Virus record (IMG/VR): IMGVR_UViG_3300006108_000610
Span: 1-42,149 of that record
Reading direction: 5' to 3' (one strand)
DNA from: a virus
DNA length: 42,149 bases
Of this stretch, positions 1 to 7,103 are shown one piece after another. The notes under the pieces are model-generated. The model saw only the letters and a program-made list of their open reading frames with translations. It was not told the DNA's origin and searched no databases. A program made the translations under genes and the position numbers. Each line of letters opens with the position of its first letter. Positions within the stretch are counted from its first letter, which is position 1.

Positions 1-1
1 T

Positions 2-286
2 TTAACTGATGTTTGGGAGAAAAAGCAGAAATCATTGACTAACCTTGCTGGAATTTATTATAAAGAAGCGATTGAACTTGGCATTGCCAAAGAACAATGT
101 AGAGCAATTCTACCAGAAGGACTCACTACAACCCGTCTATATATGTCAGGAACACTTCGTTCATGGATTCATTATATTGATGTTCGTGCTACAGAAGGCA
201 CACAGAAAGAACACCGTGAAGTTGCTTTGTCTGCACAGAAAGGGATCCTTGATCATTTTCCATCACTAACTGAGTATTGGTCATGA
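2..286 (+). CDS. thyX: Flavin-dependent thymidylate synthase ThyX, C-terminal part
   Basis: Partial gene: the reading frame is open from the left edge, so the N-terminus is missing and only about 94 residues are seen. ThyX makes dTMP from dUMP using methylene-tetrahydrofolate and FAD. The visible part carries the family's C-terminal pattern: an arginine-leucine-proline segment (CRAILPEGL), then TTTRLYMSGTLRSW and a conserved arginine in the IHYIDVRAT segment. The RHR motif would lie upstream of the window. The stop overlaps the next start by ATGA. With the reductase downstream it forms a nucleotide-supply block. Identification is confident despite the truncation. Confidence 0.9.
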   Translation, partial: LTDVWEKKQKSLTNLAGIYYKEAIELGIAKEQCRAILPEGLTTTRLYMSGTLRSWIHYIDVRATEGTQKEHREVALSAQKGILDHFPSLTEYWS

Positions 287-597
287 GCAAAATAGTATTA
301 GTTGAAACTGTATCAACATTTCGTCATGTGTATGCTATCGAGCTTAAAGATAATGAGCCGAATGAATATGCTCTGGATGATGTAGTATCAGATACATATC
401 CTGATGGTGGTCTTGAAGATTTCGCACAGGAACATATATCTGCAGATATTTTCTCACATAGAGTCATTTCAGAAGAAGAATATATAAGGATATTCGATGA
501 GATGAATGATTATCTTATCGGATGGTCTCCAGAACAAAAAAAGAAATTCATATATAAGCAACATCATGGCGAAAATTGCAAGAAAAGAGGTAAGTAA
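283..597 (+). CDS. Conserved phage protein of unknown function (104 aa)
   Basis: Small acidic protein lying between thyX and the ribonucleotide reductase. I chose the ATG at 283 because it overlaps the thyX stop (ATGA); a TTG six bases upstream is in frame but less likely. It begins MSKIVLVETVSTFRH, resembling a short protein often found beside nucleotide-metabolism genes in T4-like phages. No catalytic motif, signal peptide or membrane segment is visible, and the C-terminus is lysine-rich. Its stop is directly followed by the next ATG, so it is co-transcribed with the reductase. Function unknown. Confidence 0.8.
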   Translation: MSKIVLVETVSTFRHVYAIELKDNEPNEYALDDVVSDTYPDGGLEDFAQEHISADIFSHRVISEEEYIRIFDEMNDYLIGWSPEQKKKFIYKQHHGENCKKRGK

Positions 598-2484
598 ATG
601 TCCGAAATGAACGTATATCAAAGTTTTATCCACAAGAGCCGTTATGCAAGATTTTTGCCAGAAAAGAATCGAAGAGAACATTGGAACGAAACAGTTCAAC
701 GTTATGTTGATTATATGTTTGACAAAGTAAAGATAGATGATGAAAAGTTAAAGAAAGAAGTCTACGAAGCAATTTATAATCTAGAAGTTATGCCAAGTAT
801 GCGGGCTTTAATGACCGCTGGTAAAGCATTAGACAGAGACAATGTCGCTGGATATAATTGCTCTTATTTGCCTGTAGATGATCCAAAATCTTTTGACGAA
901 GCTATGTGCATTCTTATGAATGGAACAGGCGTTGGGTTTTCTGTAGAAAGACAATATGTTAACAAGTTACCAGAAATACCTGATGAATTATATGAGTGCG
1001 ACACAGTAATTACTGTCAGAGATAGCAAAGAAGGTTGGTCTAAAGCTCTACGTATGCTTATTTCACTTTTATATGCTGGAGAAATACCAAAGTGGAATCT
1101 AACCAATTTAAGACCAGCTGGCGCTCAGTTAAAAACTTTTGGAGGAAGATCAAGTGGTCCAGAACCACTAAACGAATTATTTAAATTCGTTGTAAAGGTT
1201 TTTAAAAATGCACATGGTAGAAAATTAACTTCACTAGAATGTCACGATTTAATGTGCAAAATTGCGGAGGTCGTAGTTGTTGGTGGCGTTCGCCGTTCAG
1301 CAATGATCTCTCTTTCTAATCTATCTGATGATCGTATGCGTCATGCAAAAGCAGGACAATGGTGGGAAGCAAATGTTCAAAGAGCTCTTTCAAACAACTC
1401 GGCAGTCTATACTGAAAAGCCAGAAGTCGGACAGTTCATGTCAGAATGGCTTTCTATCTATGAATCGAAGTCAGGCGAAAGAGGAATCTTCAGTAGAGAC
1501 GCATCTAAACGAGTGGCTGCTAAGTCTGGAAGAAGAGATGCTACTCATGAATTTGGAACTAACCCCTGTTCTGAGATTATCCTGCGTCCATATCAATTTT
1601 GTAATCTCACAGAAGTTGTTATACGAAGCGACGATGATGAAAAGAGCCTTGCAAGAAAGATTAGAGTGGCAACGATTCTTGGAACCTTTCAAAGTACTAT
1701 GACACACTTCCCATATCTCCGTAAGATATGGCAAAAGAATACAGAGGAAGAAAGACTCCTTGGTGTTTCATTCACTGGCATTTATGATTGTCCGTTGATG
1801 AATGATCCAGATGACCCTGAACTTCCGAAGCGTTTAGATAAACTAAAACAAGTTGCTGTTGATACTAATAAAGAATGGAGTGAGAAACTTGGAATCAATC
1901 AAGCAGCTGCTATCACCTGTGTTAAACCATCCGGAACTGTTAGTCAACTTGTTCTTAGTCCTTCCGGTATTCATCCAGGCCACGACCATTATTATATTCG
2001 TCGTGTACGCTCTGACAATAAAGATCCGCTTACTAAACATCTTATTGACTCTGGCGTTCCTCATGAGCCAGATGTTACTAAGCCTCATGCTACTACTGTG
2101 TTTTCATTTCCGATGATGCTTCCAAAAGAATCAGTAACACGTAATGATGTCGACGCTATTAAACATCTTGATCTCTGGTTAATGTATCAGCGTCATTGGT
2201 GCGAGCATAAACCATCAGTTACAATTAACGTAAAGGAAGAGGAATGGCCAAAGGTCGGTGCATGGGTTTATGATCACTTCGACGAGATGTCTGGTGTATC
2301 TTTCTTACCTTACGATGGTGGTTCGTATCGTCAAGCACCATACGAGACTATAAATAAGGACGAATACGAAAAACTGATTAAAGAAATCCCAACAACCGTC
2401 GACTGGGATATTCTGGTTGAGAATGATGATAATGTTGAAGGCGTACAACAACTTGCTTGTAGCGCTGGAAACTGCGATATCTAA
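598..2484 (+). CDS. nrdJ: Adenosylcobalamin-dependent (class II) ribonucleotide reductase
   Basis: Converts ribonucleotides to deoxyribonucleotides for phage DNA synthesis, with adenosylcobalamin as radical source. It resembles the monomeric Lactobacillus-type triphosphate reductase but is shorter (628 residues against about 739). Visible active-site elements are C88 (NCSYLP), the NPCSEI motif with thiyl-radical C324 and E326, and C335 (FCNLTE). The 11-residue gap between the last two cysteines matches the known enzyme. The C-terminus ends in a CX4C pair (C621, C626), the tail that re-reduces the active site. It works without oxygen or an NrdB partner but needs host B12. It follows thyX in the same operon. 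Confidence 0.93.
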   Translation: MSEMNVYQSFIHKSRYARFLPEKNRREHWNETVQRYVDYMFDKVKIDDEKLKKEVYEAIYNLEVMPSMRALMTAGKALDRDNVAGYNCSYLPVDDPKSFDEAMCILMNGTGVGFSVERQYVNKLPEIPDELYECDTVITVRDSKEGWSKALRMLISLLYAGEIPKWNLTNLRPAGAQLKTFGGRSSGPEPLNELFKFVVKVFKNAHGRKLTSLECHDLMCKIAEVVVVGGVRRSAMISLSNLSDDRMRHAKAGQWWEANVQRALSNNSAVYTEKPEVGQFMSEWLSIYESKSGERGIFSRDASKRVAAKSGRRDATHEFGTNPCSEIILRPYQFCNLTEVVIRSDDDEKSLARKIRVATILGTFQSTMTHFPYLRKIWQKNTEEERLLGVSFTGIYDCPLMNDPDDPELPKRLDKLKQVAVDTNKEWSEKLGINQAAAITCVKPSGTVSQLVLSPSGIHPGHDHYYIRRVRSDNKDPLTKHLIDSGVPHEPDVTKPHATTVFSFPMMLPKESVTRNDVDAIKHLDLWLMYQRHWCEHKPSVTINVKEEEWPKVGAWVYDHFDEMSGVSFLPYDGGSYRQAPYETINKDEYEKLIKEIPTTVDWDILVENDDNVEGVQQLACSAGNCDI

Positions 2485-2508
2485 CGATTACGGTTACTGT
2501 GGGATCTC

Positions 2509-2527
2509 GCGACCTACATTTATTTAG
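2509..2527 (-). promoter_or_regulatory. Orphan late-promoter-like box facing the reductase gene
   Basis: Read on the minus strand this is CTAAATAAATGTAGGTCGC, close to the box at 3569-3589 that precedes an endonuclease gene (shared part TAAATAAA, then GTAG, A/G, TCGC). It would point back into the end of nrdJ, where no minus-strand gene exists. It may be a relic of a lost homing-endonuclease cassette, or a chance match. Confidence 0.3.
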
Positions 2528-2556
2528 TTGAAGAATAAGTCTAAGGAGAATAACAA

Positions 2557-2766
2557 ATGAACGATACGATGAAACTAGTATTAACAGTATTTGCAGCAGT
2601 TGTGCTTGCAGGAGTAGCTTACAAACTAAAAGATTATAACTTCCAACCATACATCGATGCTGCAAGAGCAAAGTTCAATGAATGGTATGAGTGGGTTGCT
2701 TCTCTCTATACTTACGTAAAGCCATGGTTTGACTGGGTTCAGTCTTGGTTCAATAAGGCTTCGTAA
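2557..2766 (+). CDS. Small membrane-anchored protein (69 aa)
   Basis: Starts after a clear ribosome site (aaggag). Residues about 5-22 form one hydrophobic helix (KLVLTVFAAVVLAGVAY). The rest is amphipathic and rich in Trp, Tyr and Phe (YEWVASLYTYVKPWFDW), suggesting a membrane-surface helix. There is no clear cleavage site, so I read it as an N-terminal anchor. Its stop overlaps the next start (TAATG). Function is unknown; an effect on the host membrane is conceivable but unsupported. Confidence 0.7.
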   Translation: MNDTMKLVLTVFAAVVLAGVAYKLKDYNFQPYIDAARAKFNEWYEWVASLYTYVKPWFDWVQSWFNKAS

Positions 2767-2951
2767 TGAGAGTCGATGCGGAGTTATTCGATATATGTAA
2801 AGAGTTTATAAAAGATAATAAGATATCCTCTGATGAAGATATCTATGATTCTGATATCGAAGCACAAACATTACAACTTCTTGAACAAATCTGTGACTTA
2901 ATCGGTTACTATGATTATGAAGAAGAGGAAGAAGAGGACTATGAGGACTAA
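2766..2951 (+). CDS. Very acidic small protein (61 aa)
   Basis: Coupled to the preceding membrane protein through TAATG. The C-terminus is a run of Glu, Asp and Tyr (YDYEEEEEEDYED), giving a strongly negative charge, as in small phage proteins that mimic DNA or bind host proteins. No known domain was recognised. It ends one base before the stop codon of the converging endonuclease gene. Confidence 0.65.
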   Translation: MRVDAELFDICKEFIKDNKISSDEDIYDSDIEAQTLQLLEQICDLIGYYDYEEEEEEDYED

Positions 2952-3521
2952 CTAAGGAGATCCAGATTTTTTCTTGTATGGTCCTCTTTTGCGACCTGTC
3001 AGGGTTCTGGATCTCTTCTCGTTGCTTTCGGCAGATTGTTTTCTGCCTGTCATAGCAGCAGATTGTTTTTGTTTTTGATCTTCTGATTTAGGTTTATCTT
3101 TTAGGGCAGCGCCGATAGCTAATCTATGCGCTAAAGATTTTGGTTTGCCTTTATTGCCAGAAGCATTATTGTTGCCGACCATAGCTTTAGCGGTACCAGG
3201 TTTTGCTACTGACGCTGCCTCTATAGAGATAGCAATATTATCAGTTTGGTTCAGAAAATCTTCTCTGACCACAACCTTTATTCTGCGTAAAACTTTTGTC
3301 TCCCAGTTTCTGGCTGCATCCTCTGTCAGAAAGGTTCTGCGGATCTGAACAACGTCTGGTTCACCATACGTTTCACGAGCACTTTTGACGAGTTTGGAAG
3401 AAGTGAAATAGAATGTCCATAAATCGGAAGGTTGACATCCCTTGGCGTATCTGACGCCGTAATACCATATATTATGTTCTGACCATCCAATAAGATAGGT
3501 ATATGGAATATAAATAATCAT
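2952..3521 (-). CDS. GIY-YIG homing endonuclease
   Basis: Free-standing endonuclease gene inserted against the direction of its neighbours. The N-terminus has a GIY-YIG variant (TYLIGW ... WYYGVRY) and a later catalytic-type glutamate in the segment NWETKVLRR. The C-terminal half is basic and repetitive (NNNASGNKGKPKS, then KPKSEDQKQK, TGRKQSAES, TGRKRGPYKKK), typical of NUMOD3-like DNA-binding repeats. I start at the ATG at 3521, which follows GGAGG with 8 bases spacing; an upstream GTG at 3536 would overlap that site. A perfect T4-type late promoter lies 60 bases upstream. The target is probably near nrdJ. Cleavage activity is inferred. Confidence 0.8.
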   Translation of the reverse strand: MIIYIPYTYLIGWSEHNIWYYGVRYAKGCQPSDLWTFYFTSSKLVKSARETYGEPDVVQIRRTFLTEDAARNWETKVLRRIKVVVREDFLNQTDNIAISIEAASVAKPGTAKAMVGNNNASGNKGKPKSLAHRLAIGAALKDKPKSEDQKQKQSAAMTGRKQSAESNEKRSRTLTGRKRGPYKKKSGSP

Positions 3522-3568
3522 ATGCTGATCCTCCACACAGGGTTAGAGTAGATGAGAGTCCCCACTCT

Positions 3569-3589
3569 GCGATCTACGTTTTATTTATA
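3569..3589 (-). promoter_or_regulatory. T4-type late promoter for the endonuclease gene
   Basis: Minus-strand TATAAATA at 3589-3582 is the exact T4 late promoter sequence, followed by AACGTAGATCGC in the presumed initial transcribed region. It would be read by gp55 with the sliding clamp, both encoded in this window. Confidence 0.65.
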
Positions 3590-3603
3590 TTTTAGGATAT
3601 CTT

Positions 3604-4059
3604 ATGACTTGGATTTATGAAAACACCACGATGGAGGTAATACCCGAAAAGGTTATCGGATTCGTCTATATAATAGAGAATCTCCGAACCAATAAAAAGT
3701 ATATTGGTAAGAAGAACTTTTATTTCTCTAAGACCAAACAGGTTAAGGGAAAAAAGAAAAGATATAAAGCAGAGTCCGACTGGCAGGACTACTATGGTTC
3801 CAATGAAGAACTAAACGAACATGTCAACATATTTGGTAAAGATGCTTTCAAGAGGGAGATACTACGTCTTTGTTCTTCTAAAGGAGAGATGTCATACTTT
3901 GAAACCAAATACCAATTTGAAAACAATGTCTTAGAATCAGATAACTGGTATAATAATTGGATCTCCTGTAAGATACATACAAAACACTTGACTTTTCTGA
4001 AAAACAATATTATAATAGATAATATAAAAGGAGTGCAAGTTGATAAATCTGGATCTTGA
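3604..4059 (+). CDS. GIY-YIG domain protein, Seg-like
   Basis: 151 residues with the GIY-YIG core as VYIIENLRTNKKYIGKKN and a conserved block SDWQDYYGSNEELN. A glutamate in SYFETKYQF is in the expected catalytic position. Proteins of this length and pattern are common in T4-like phages and are usually annotated as endonucleases. It lacks the NUMOD repeats of the homing enzymes at 2952 and 16656, so it may be a resident phage gene rather than an invader. A strong promoter for the next gene is embedded in its last 70 bases. Confidence 0.7.
   Translation: MTWIYENTTMEVIPEKVIGFVYIIENLRTNKKYIGKKNFYFSKTKQVKGKKKRYKAESDWQDYYGSNEELNEHVNIFGKDAFKREILRLCSSKGEMSYFETKYQFENNVLESDNWYNNWISCKIHTKHLTFLKNNIIIDNIKGVQVDKSGS
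3988..4016 (+). promoter_or_regulatory. Sigma70-type promoter
   Basis: TTGACT at 3988-3993 and TATAAT at 4011-4016 with a 17-base spacer: a near-perfect host-type promoter. The start would be near 4023, just before the ribosome site (aaaggag) of the gene at 4040. It probably drives early expression of that gene, the tRNA and the oxygenase. Confidence 0.85.
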
Positions 4060-4501
4060 AGAAGTAAAAGTATTCATTAAGAATACTTCAGAAACAACTA
4101 AGATCTATATTGGTTCAGACTCTGCTCGTTATCTTGATAAGAATAATATATGGCATGCTGAGTATGCCACTGTTGTCGTAGTCCATTACAATGGTAATAG
4201 AGGTTGTAAGATATTTGGTCAACTAACTAATGAAAGAGACTACGACCAAAAGAAAGACCGTCCAAGAGTTCGTTTGATGAATGAGGTAATGAAGACTGCG
4301 CAAATGTATGTCGATCTTGAAGAAGCAATAGGAGACCGACATGTTGAGATACATCTCGATATTAACCCTGACGAGAAGTTTGGTTCTTCTTGTGTTATTA
4401 GTGAAGCTGTGGGTTATATCAAAGGATTCTGCAATGTTATTCCATTCGTCAAGCCGAAGGCATTTGCAGCATCAATTGCAGCGGATCGCTTCCTGGCGTA
4501 G
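4040..4501 (+). CDS. RNase H-like nuclease-fold protein (DUF458/YkuK type)
   Basis: Starts with TTG at 4040 after aaaggagtgcaag; the strong promoter and ribosome site just upstream decide this start. The protein has an early acidic strand motif IGSDSAR, then ATVVVVHYNGNRG and HLDINPDEKFGSS, the arrangement of the RNase H-like family that includes Bacillus YkuK. Members have conserved acidic residues for metal binding but no firmly assigned role. It overlaps the end of the GIY-YIG gene by 20 bases and is followed after 7 bases by a tRNA, so the two are probably co-transcribed. Confidence 0.75.
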   Translation: MINLDLEEVKVFIKNTSETTKIYIGSDSARYLDKNNIWHAEYATVVVVHYNGNRGCKIFGQLTNERDYDQKKDRPRVRLMNEVMKTAQMYVDLEEAIGDRHVEIHLDINPDEKFGSSCVISEAVGYIKGFCNVIPFVKPKAFAASIAADRFLA

Positions 4502-4508
4502 ATAATAA

Positions 4509-4585
4509 GCTCCAGTAGAACAATTGGTTAGTTCCCGCTGCTCATAACAGCGTGGTTGTAGGTTCGAGTCCTGCCTGGAGCACCA
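4509..4585 (+). tRNA. tRNA with anticodon CAT (Met, or Ile read through lysidine)
   Basis: 77 bases folding as a cloverleaf: a perfect 7-bp acceptor stem (GCTCCAG with CTGGAGC), D stem GAAC/GTTC, anticodon stem CGCTG/CAGCG with loop CTCATAA, a T loop containing TTCGAGT, and an encoded CCA end. The CAT anticodon means methionine, or isoleucine if C34 is converted to lysidine; the sequence alone does not decide. Confidence 0.92.
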
Positions 4586-4599
4586 TTAATGGATTTGAT

Positions 4600-5127
4600 A
4601 TGAATAATATTCACGTATATGATGATTTGTTTTCTTTTGAAGAAAGAACAAGATTCTATCGGTTTATAACAAGATCCTTTTATAAGATAAATGGTTTTGA
4701 TACAGATACATCCAGTAGTCATAATCAGATATTTGCATCCTTCAATAATGATGATCTAAATAAATTTGGTATCTGTAATACAGAAGCATTTAAAAAATTA
4801 GACATCATTCATTCTTTATCTAAAAGAACTATCAAACAAATAAGAGTTAATTGCTCCACACCTACTGAAGAGTGTAATTTTCATACTGATGAGATAAAAG
4901 GTGGAGTTACTTTTCTTTATTACGTTAATTTGAATTGGAGACCAGAGTGGTTGGGATATACTATCTTTGGATCCGATAACCTGAAAGAAGTAATTCATAC
5001 TTCTTTCTACGTACCAGGAAGAGTTATTATATTCGACGGATCAATACCGCATATGGTAATACCGCCGAGCGTATATGCAAGAGGACATAGATTAACTTTT
5101 GCTATTCAATATACGCCTCTTCCATAA
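4600..5127 (+). CDS. 2OG-Fe(II) oxygenase, prolyl hydroxylase-like
   Basis: About 175 residues with the ligands of a 2-oxoglutarate iron dioxygenase: H95 and D97 in FHTDE, H151 in IPHMV and R164 in GHRLTF for 2-oxoglutarate. The strands between them (GVTFLYYVN, RVIIFDG) fit the double-stranded beta-helix. I start at the ATG at 4600; a longer frame begins inside the tRNA at 4552 and is not credible. The substrate is unknown; such proteins are frequent in T4-like phages. It follows the tRNA after 14 bases. Confidence 0.82.
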   Translation: MNNIHVYDDLFSFEERTRFYRFITRSFYKINGFDTDTSSSHNQIFASFNNDDLNKFGICNTEAFKKLDIIHSLSKRTIKQIRVNCSTPTEECNFHTDEIKGGVTFLYYVNLNWRPEWLGYTIFGSDNLKEVIHTSFYVPGRVIIFDGSIPHMVIPPSVYARGHRLTFAIQYTPLP

Positions 5128-5142
5128 TTAAAAGGAAAATAA

Positions 5143-5523
5143 ATGAAGTATATGATAGCCCTTGTGGCAATGTTATTTGCCACATCTGCTAAAGCAGATT
5201 TCATTGAAGATTTGTTTGGCAACAACCAACCCGATCTAAGTGGGTATACCGCCAGCCTTCACAACGCATCGTGGTATAATGACAGAAACGGAAGAACAGC
5301 TTCCGGTAAGAGAGTTACCTATGGTATCGCTCATAAAACACTTCCTTTCGGAACACAGGTTCATCTACATTGCCCTGCCACTGGCAGATCAGTAGTGGCC
5401 ACTGTTACCGATAGAGGACCATACATTCGTGGTCGAAACATTGATGTAAACCAAAACGTAGCCTCGGCTCTTGGTTTCAAGCATAATGGAACTGCTCGTA
5501 TTGAAATGCGAGTATTAAATTAA
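5143..5523 (+). CDS. RlpA-like double-psi beta-barrel protein, exported
   Basis: 126 residues with a signal peptide (MKYMIALVAMLFATSAKA, cleavage likely after residue 18) and one RlpA-type barrel: SWYNDRNGRTASGKR, then AHKTLPFGT and TDRGPYIRGRNIDV. RlpA proteins are lytic transglycosylases acting on denuded glycan strands. The aspartate of DRGPY (D90) is present, but the glutamate normally found after the TASG segment is lysine here (K56), so catalysis may be lost or altered. It may act on host peptidoglycan in the periplasm, for lysis or exclusion. A hairpin terminator follows directly. Confidence 0.85.
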   Translation: MKYMIALVAMLFATSAKADFIEDLFGNNQPDLSGYTASLHNASWYNDRNGRTASGKRVTYGIAHKTLPFGTQVHLHCPATGRSVVATVTDRGPYIRGRNIDVNQNVASALGFKHNGTARIEMRVLN

Positions 5524-5531
5524 TAACAATT

Positions 5532-5552
5532 CAGGGGGCTTTATGCCCCCTG
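5532..5552 (+). terminator. Rho-independent-type hairpin
   Basis: Perfect 8-bp stem (cagggggc/gccccctg) with a 5-base loop, 9 bases after the RlpA stop. The following run (ttcaatat) is only moderately T-rich, so termination may be partial and allow read-through into the protease gene. Confidence 0.7.
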
Positions 5553-5558
5553 TTCAAT

Positions 5559-6137
5559 ATGGAGATTGATGTGCATACAAAAGATGAAGATAAGACAATA
5601 ACAATTCCAGATATTGAAGACCATCACTATTATATTTTCTCATCAAACTTCGATCAGACTTCAACTTCAGATGCAATGAGATTTATTATTGCTCGTAATC
5701 TGATTGAAAAAAGCAAACCAAAATATATGAAAATGATTATCAACTCTCCTGGTGGAGAAGTTGCTTCTGCCTTTGCTCTTATTGATACAATGAAAGGTTC
5801 CAAGATTCCGGTGTATACATATGGTATGGGTGAAATTGCTTCTTGTGGTCTACTTACGTTTATGGCGGGAGAAAAAGGAAAGAGGTTCATTACTAGAAAT
5901 ACCGCTATCTTGTCTCACCAATTCTCCTGGGGTTCTATTGGCAAAGAGCATGAGCTCATGGCATCTGTAAAAGAATTCACCAATACCAGTCGTAGGATTA
6001 TTGAGCATTATAAGCGTTGCACTGGACAGACAGAATCAACAATCAAAAAGTATTTACTACCTGCTGACGACATTTGGCTTACTCCGAGGGAGGCAATAAG
6101 ATATGGTATCGCAGATCAAATCGTGGATTTTTATTGA
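5559..6137 (+). CDS. ClpP-like serine protease
   Basis: 192 residues with a full ClpP-type triad: S95 in EIASCG, H120 in ILSHQF and an aspartate at 171 in the DDIWLTPREA segment. The Ser-to-His distance of 25 residues equals that of E. coli ClpP. The substrate-binding glycine motif INSPGGEVAS is also present. In phages such proteins serve as prohead proteases or partner host ClpX-type ATPases; here it lies away from any visible capsid gene, so a regulatory role is more likely, by inference. The start at 5559 has a poor ribosome site because it sits right after the terminator hairpin. Confidence 0.85.
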   Translation: MEIDVHTKDEDKTITIPDIEDHHYYIFSSNFDQTSTSDAMRFIIARNLIEKSKPKYMKMIINSPGGEVASAFALIDTMKGSKIPVYTYGMGEIASCGLLTFMAGEKGKRFITRNTAILSHQFSWGSIGKEHELMASVKEFTNTSRRIIEHYKRCTGQTESTIKKYLLPADDIWLTPREAIRYGIADQIVDFY

Positions 6138-6345
6138 GTGGATCGCAACAGTAACACTTATAGCTGGTGTTGCTCTCACTTCATTTAATATCTATCCTCT
6201 TAATGTATATGTTTCTACTATAGGTAATGGTCTATGGTTAGCAATAGCATTTCATTGGGAAAAGAAATCACTAATAACAATCCAGGTGTTTGTCATCGGG
6301 ATATATATTATGGGTATGGGCAAACATTTAATAGAAGGTATATAA
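6103..6345 (+). CDS. Small multi-pass membrane protein (80 aa)
   Basis: Overlaps the protease gene by 35 bases; the ribosome site (gggagg) lies inside that gene. Two or three hydrophobic stretches are visible (IEWIATVTLIAGVALTSF, TIGNGLWLAIAFHW, TIQVFVIGIYIMG). It resembles small membrane proteins seen in many marine and soil phages without known function. A holin-like role cannot be excluded, but no lysin gene is adjacent. Confidence 0.7.
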   Translation: MVSQIKSWIFIEWIATVTLIAGVALTSFNIYPLNVYVSTIGNGLWLAIAFHWEKKSLITIQVFVIGIYIMGMGKHLIEGI

Positions 6346-6346
6346 T

Positions 6347-7051
6347 ATGGCAATGATTCGTTTTTCTACCGAAGAAGTCTTTGGTGTTGATTCTCAAGAA
6401 TATGAGATTCTTTATAATGGAGTGAAGGCAGTTACTACAGAAACTCCAGGCGCTGTTGTTGAAATCGGAACACGTCGTGGTGGTTCTGCTAAGATGATCA
6501 TCGATGCTCTGCAGGAAACTAATAATACAGATCGTTCGATGTTCTGTATTGATCCATATGGTAACATTGAGATTGAGTGCACTAATCTTAATATGACTAT
6601 TCATAATCCTGATCGTAAGATTGAAGGAGATAAGCAGTCAAAAGAGATTACATCTCCGCAGCGTTTTGATTACGATAACTCTATGCGTAACCGTACTATT
6701 CCTTCTTTATATTTCTGTGCTTATGATGCTGGTTTGAACTTCACATTCTTTTGTTTAGAGGATACTGAGTTCTTCAAGCGTTATGCTGATGGCGTTCCAG
6801 TATATGATGAGTATAAGGTTCTTGAGAATGAGTATGCGTTCGTTTTCTTTGATGGTCCTCACGACAATGGTGCCCTTGAAAGAGAACTCGAGTTCTTCAC
6901 TCCTCGTGCAGTAGTTGGGTCGGTGTTCGTTTTCGATGACATCTGGATGTATGACCACGATCCTATCGTAGAGCAGAAGTGGTTATTCGCTAACGGATTT
7001 GAGTTACTGAAACGTGGGCAGATTAAGGCTTCGTATATCAAGACCAAATAA
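6347..7051 (+). CDS. Class I SAM-dependent methyltransferase-like protein
   Basis: 234 residues. Motif I for S-adenosylmethionine binding is seen as VVEIGTRRGGSAKM, the acidic end of strand 2 as FCIDPYG, and a later FVFFDGPHDN with FVFDDIW matching the Methyltransf_24/TylF-like group, which often methylates sugars or small molecules. The gene starts 2 bases after the preceding stop. A hairpin enclosing a late promoter follows, so this gene probably ends a transcription unit. The substrate is unknown. Confidence 0.75.
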   Translation: MAMIRFSTEEVFGVDSQEYEILYNGVKAVTTETPGAVVEIGTRRGGSAKMIIDALQETNNTDRSMFCIDPYGNIEIECTNLNMTIHNPDRKIEGDKQSKEITSPQRFDYDNSMRNRTIPSLYFCAYDAGLNFTFFCLEDTEFFKRYADGVPVYDEYKVLENEYAFVFFDGPHDNGALERELEFFTPRAVVGSVFVFDDIWMYDHDPIVEQKWLFANGFELLKRGQIKASYIKTK

Positions 7052-7058
7052 GAGGTAT

Positions 7059-7095
7059 CCCTGGATTATAAATAGAATAAAACAATAATCCAGGG
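7059..7095 (+). promoter_or_regulatory. Hairpin with a late promoter in its loop
   Basis: A perfect 10-base inverted repeat (ccctggatta at 7059-7068, taatccaggg at 7086-7095) encloses 17 bases. TATAAATA, the exact T4 late promoter, is at 7067-7074 and overlaps the end of the left arm. The right arm falls at the start of the late transcript. It could end upstream transcription and start late transcription of the gene at 7104. Confidence 0.65.
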
Positions 7096-7103
7096 AATCT
7101 ATC

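Noticed and set aside
1328-1702. Plus-strand frame of 124 codons inside nrdJ
   Set aside because: Out-of-frame shadow of the reductase with no ribosome site or coherent protein features.
4552-4599. N-terminal extension of the oxygenase frame into the tRNA
   Set aside because: It would be translated from tRNA sequence; the ATG at 4600 gives a protein of family length.
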